Assembly: GCA_911728435.2 (NCBI GenBank)
Contig: OU452212.1
Location: 2,486,563 to 2,550,562 of the forward strand
Length of the DNA stretch: 64,000 nt
Source of the DNA: Apoderus coryli
Lineage: Eukaryota; Arthropoda; Insecta; Coleoptera; Attelabidae
Direction of reading: 5' to 3'
The position numbers and the translations under genes are program-made. The notes below the pieces were generated by a model, which worked only from the letters and a program-made list of their open reading frames with translations, was not told where the DNA came from and made no database searches. Shown here in pieces: positions 63,801 to 64,000 of the stretch (its first letter is position 1; every line of letters starts with the position of its first letter).

Positions 63801-64000
63801 TTGTCAATTCAAATGGCTCTAATTTTATTTTATTTTTATGAATTTCAATAAGAATAGTGTTATGTGTGTCTTGTAGAAATCAATTTTTTTTTGTATTGTT
63901 TTCCAATTTAACTCTAAATTTACTACTTAGGTATAACTAGATGTTATAATAAATGTAATAGTATGAACTACTAAATAAATAACAAGTTATTAACAAGTTT

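Overview
The window is a transposon-crowded, AT-rich piece of an insect nuclear genome. Signs are spliced genes with GT/AG introns, an insect Ddc/amd-type decarboxylase cluster, many mariner, hAT and non-LTR remnants, and satellites. A beetle is plausible, but nothing here proves the order. No bacterial, plasmid or CRISPR features are visible.

Host genes occupy the first 46 kb. (1) The 3' exons of dopa decarboxylase (Ddc), + strand, 67-2323, with the 5' part outside the window. (2) A seven-exon FAD amine oxidase of the spermine/polyamine oxidase family, - strand, 10014-5128. (3) A complete four-exon Ddc paralogue, + strand, 22839-35428. (4) A complete six-exon Ddc paralogue, - strand, 45724-37854, convergent with gene 3. 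Genes 3 and 4 carry Asn in the S-N-S-S-V-E motif where true decarboxylases have His. This is the signature of 3,4-dihydroxyphenylacetaldehyde synthase (DHPAAS, the Drosophila l(2)amd type). The cluster therefore joins dopamine synthesis to DOPAL production for cuticle cross-linking, next to a polyamine oxidase. All exon joins were read by hand, and the phases close exactly (490, 494 and 502 codons).

Introns and gaps hold two tandem-repeat blocks around the Ddc 3' end, a hAT element with a perfect 8-bp target duplication inside the oxidase gene, MITEs and foldback elements, a Crypton-like tyrosine recombinase, several mariner/Tc1 remnants, Jockey/CR1/R1-like reverse transcriptase pieces, tRNA-derived SINE pieces and a THAP exon. 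From 46 kb to the end I see only mobile and repeated DNA.

The most striking part is 59.3-63.0 kb. Eleven nearly identical 336-bp units, six in one orientation and five in the other, meet head to head. Each contains a complete type I hammerhead self-cleaving ribozyme with a very short palindromic stem III. The whole block is flanked by a 12-bp direct repeat and sits inside a short ACAGGGTG-type repeat. It looks like a young retrozyme-like (circular-RNA-type) retroelement inserted as one event. Older hammerhead motifs of a different sequence type lie at 23.07, 23.41 and 41.24 kb. A 185-bp hammerhead-like insertion at 54.96-55.14 kb also has a 12-bp target duplication. Together they suggest at least two generations of ribozyme-bearing retroelements.
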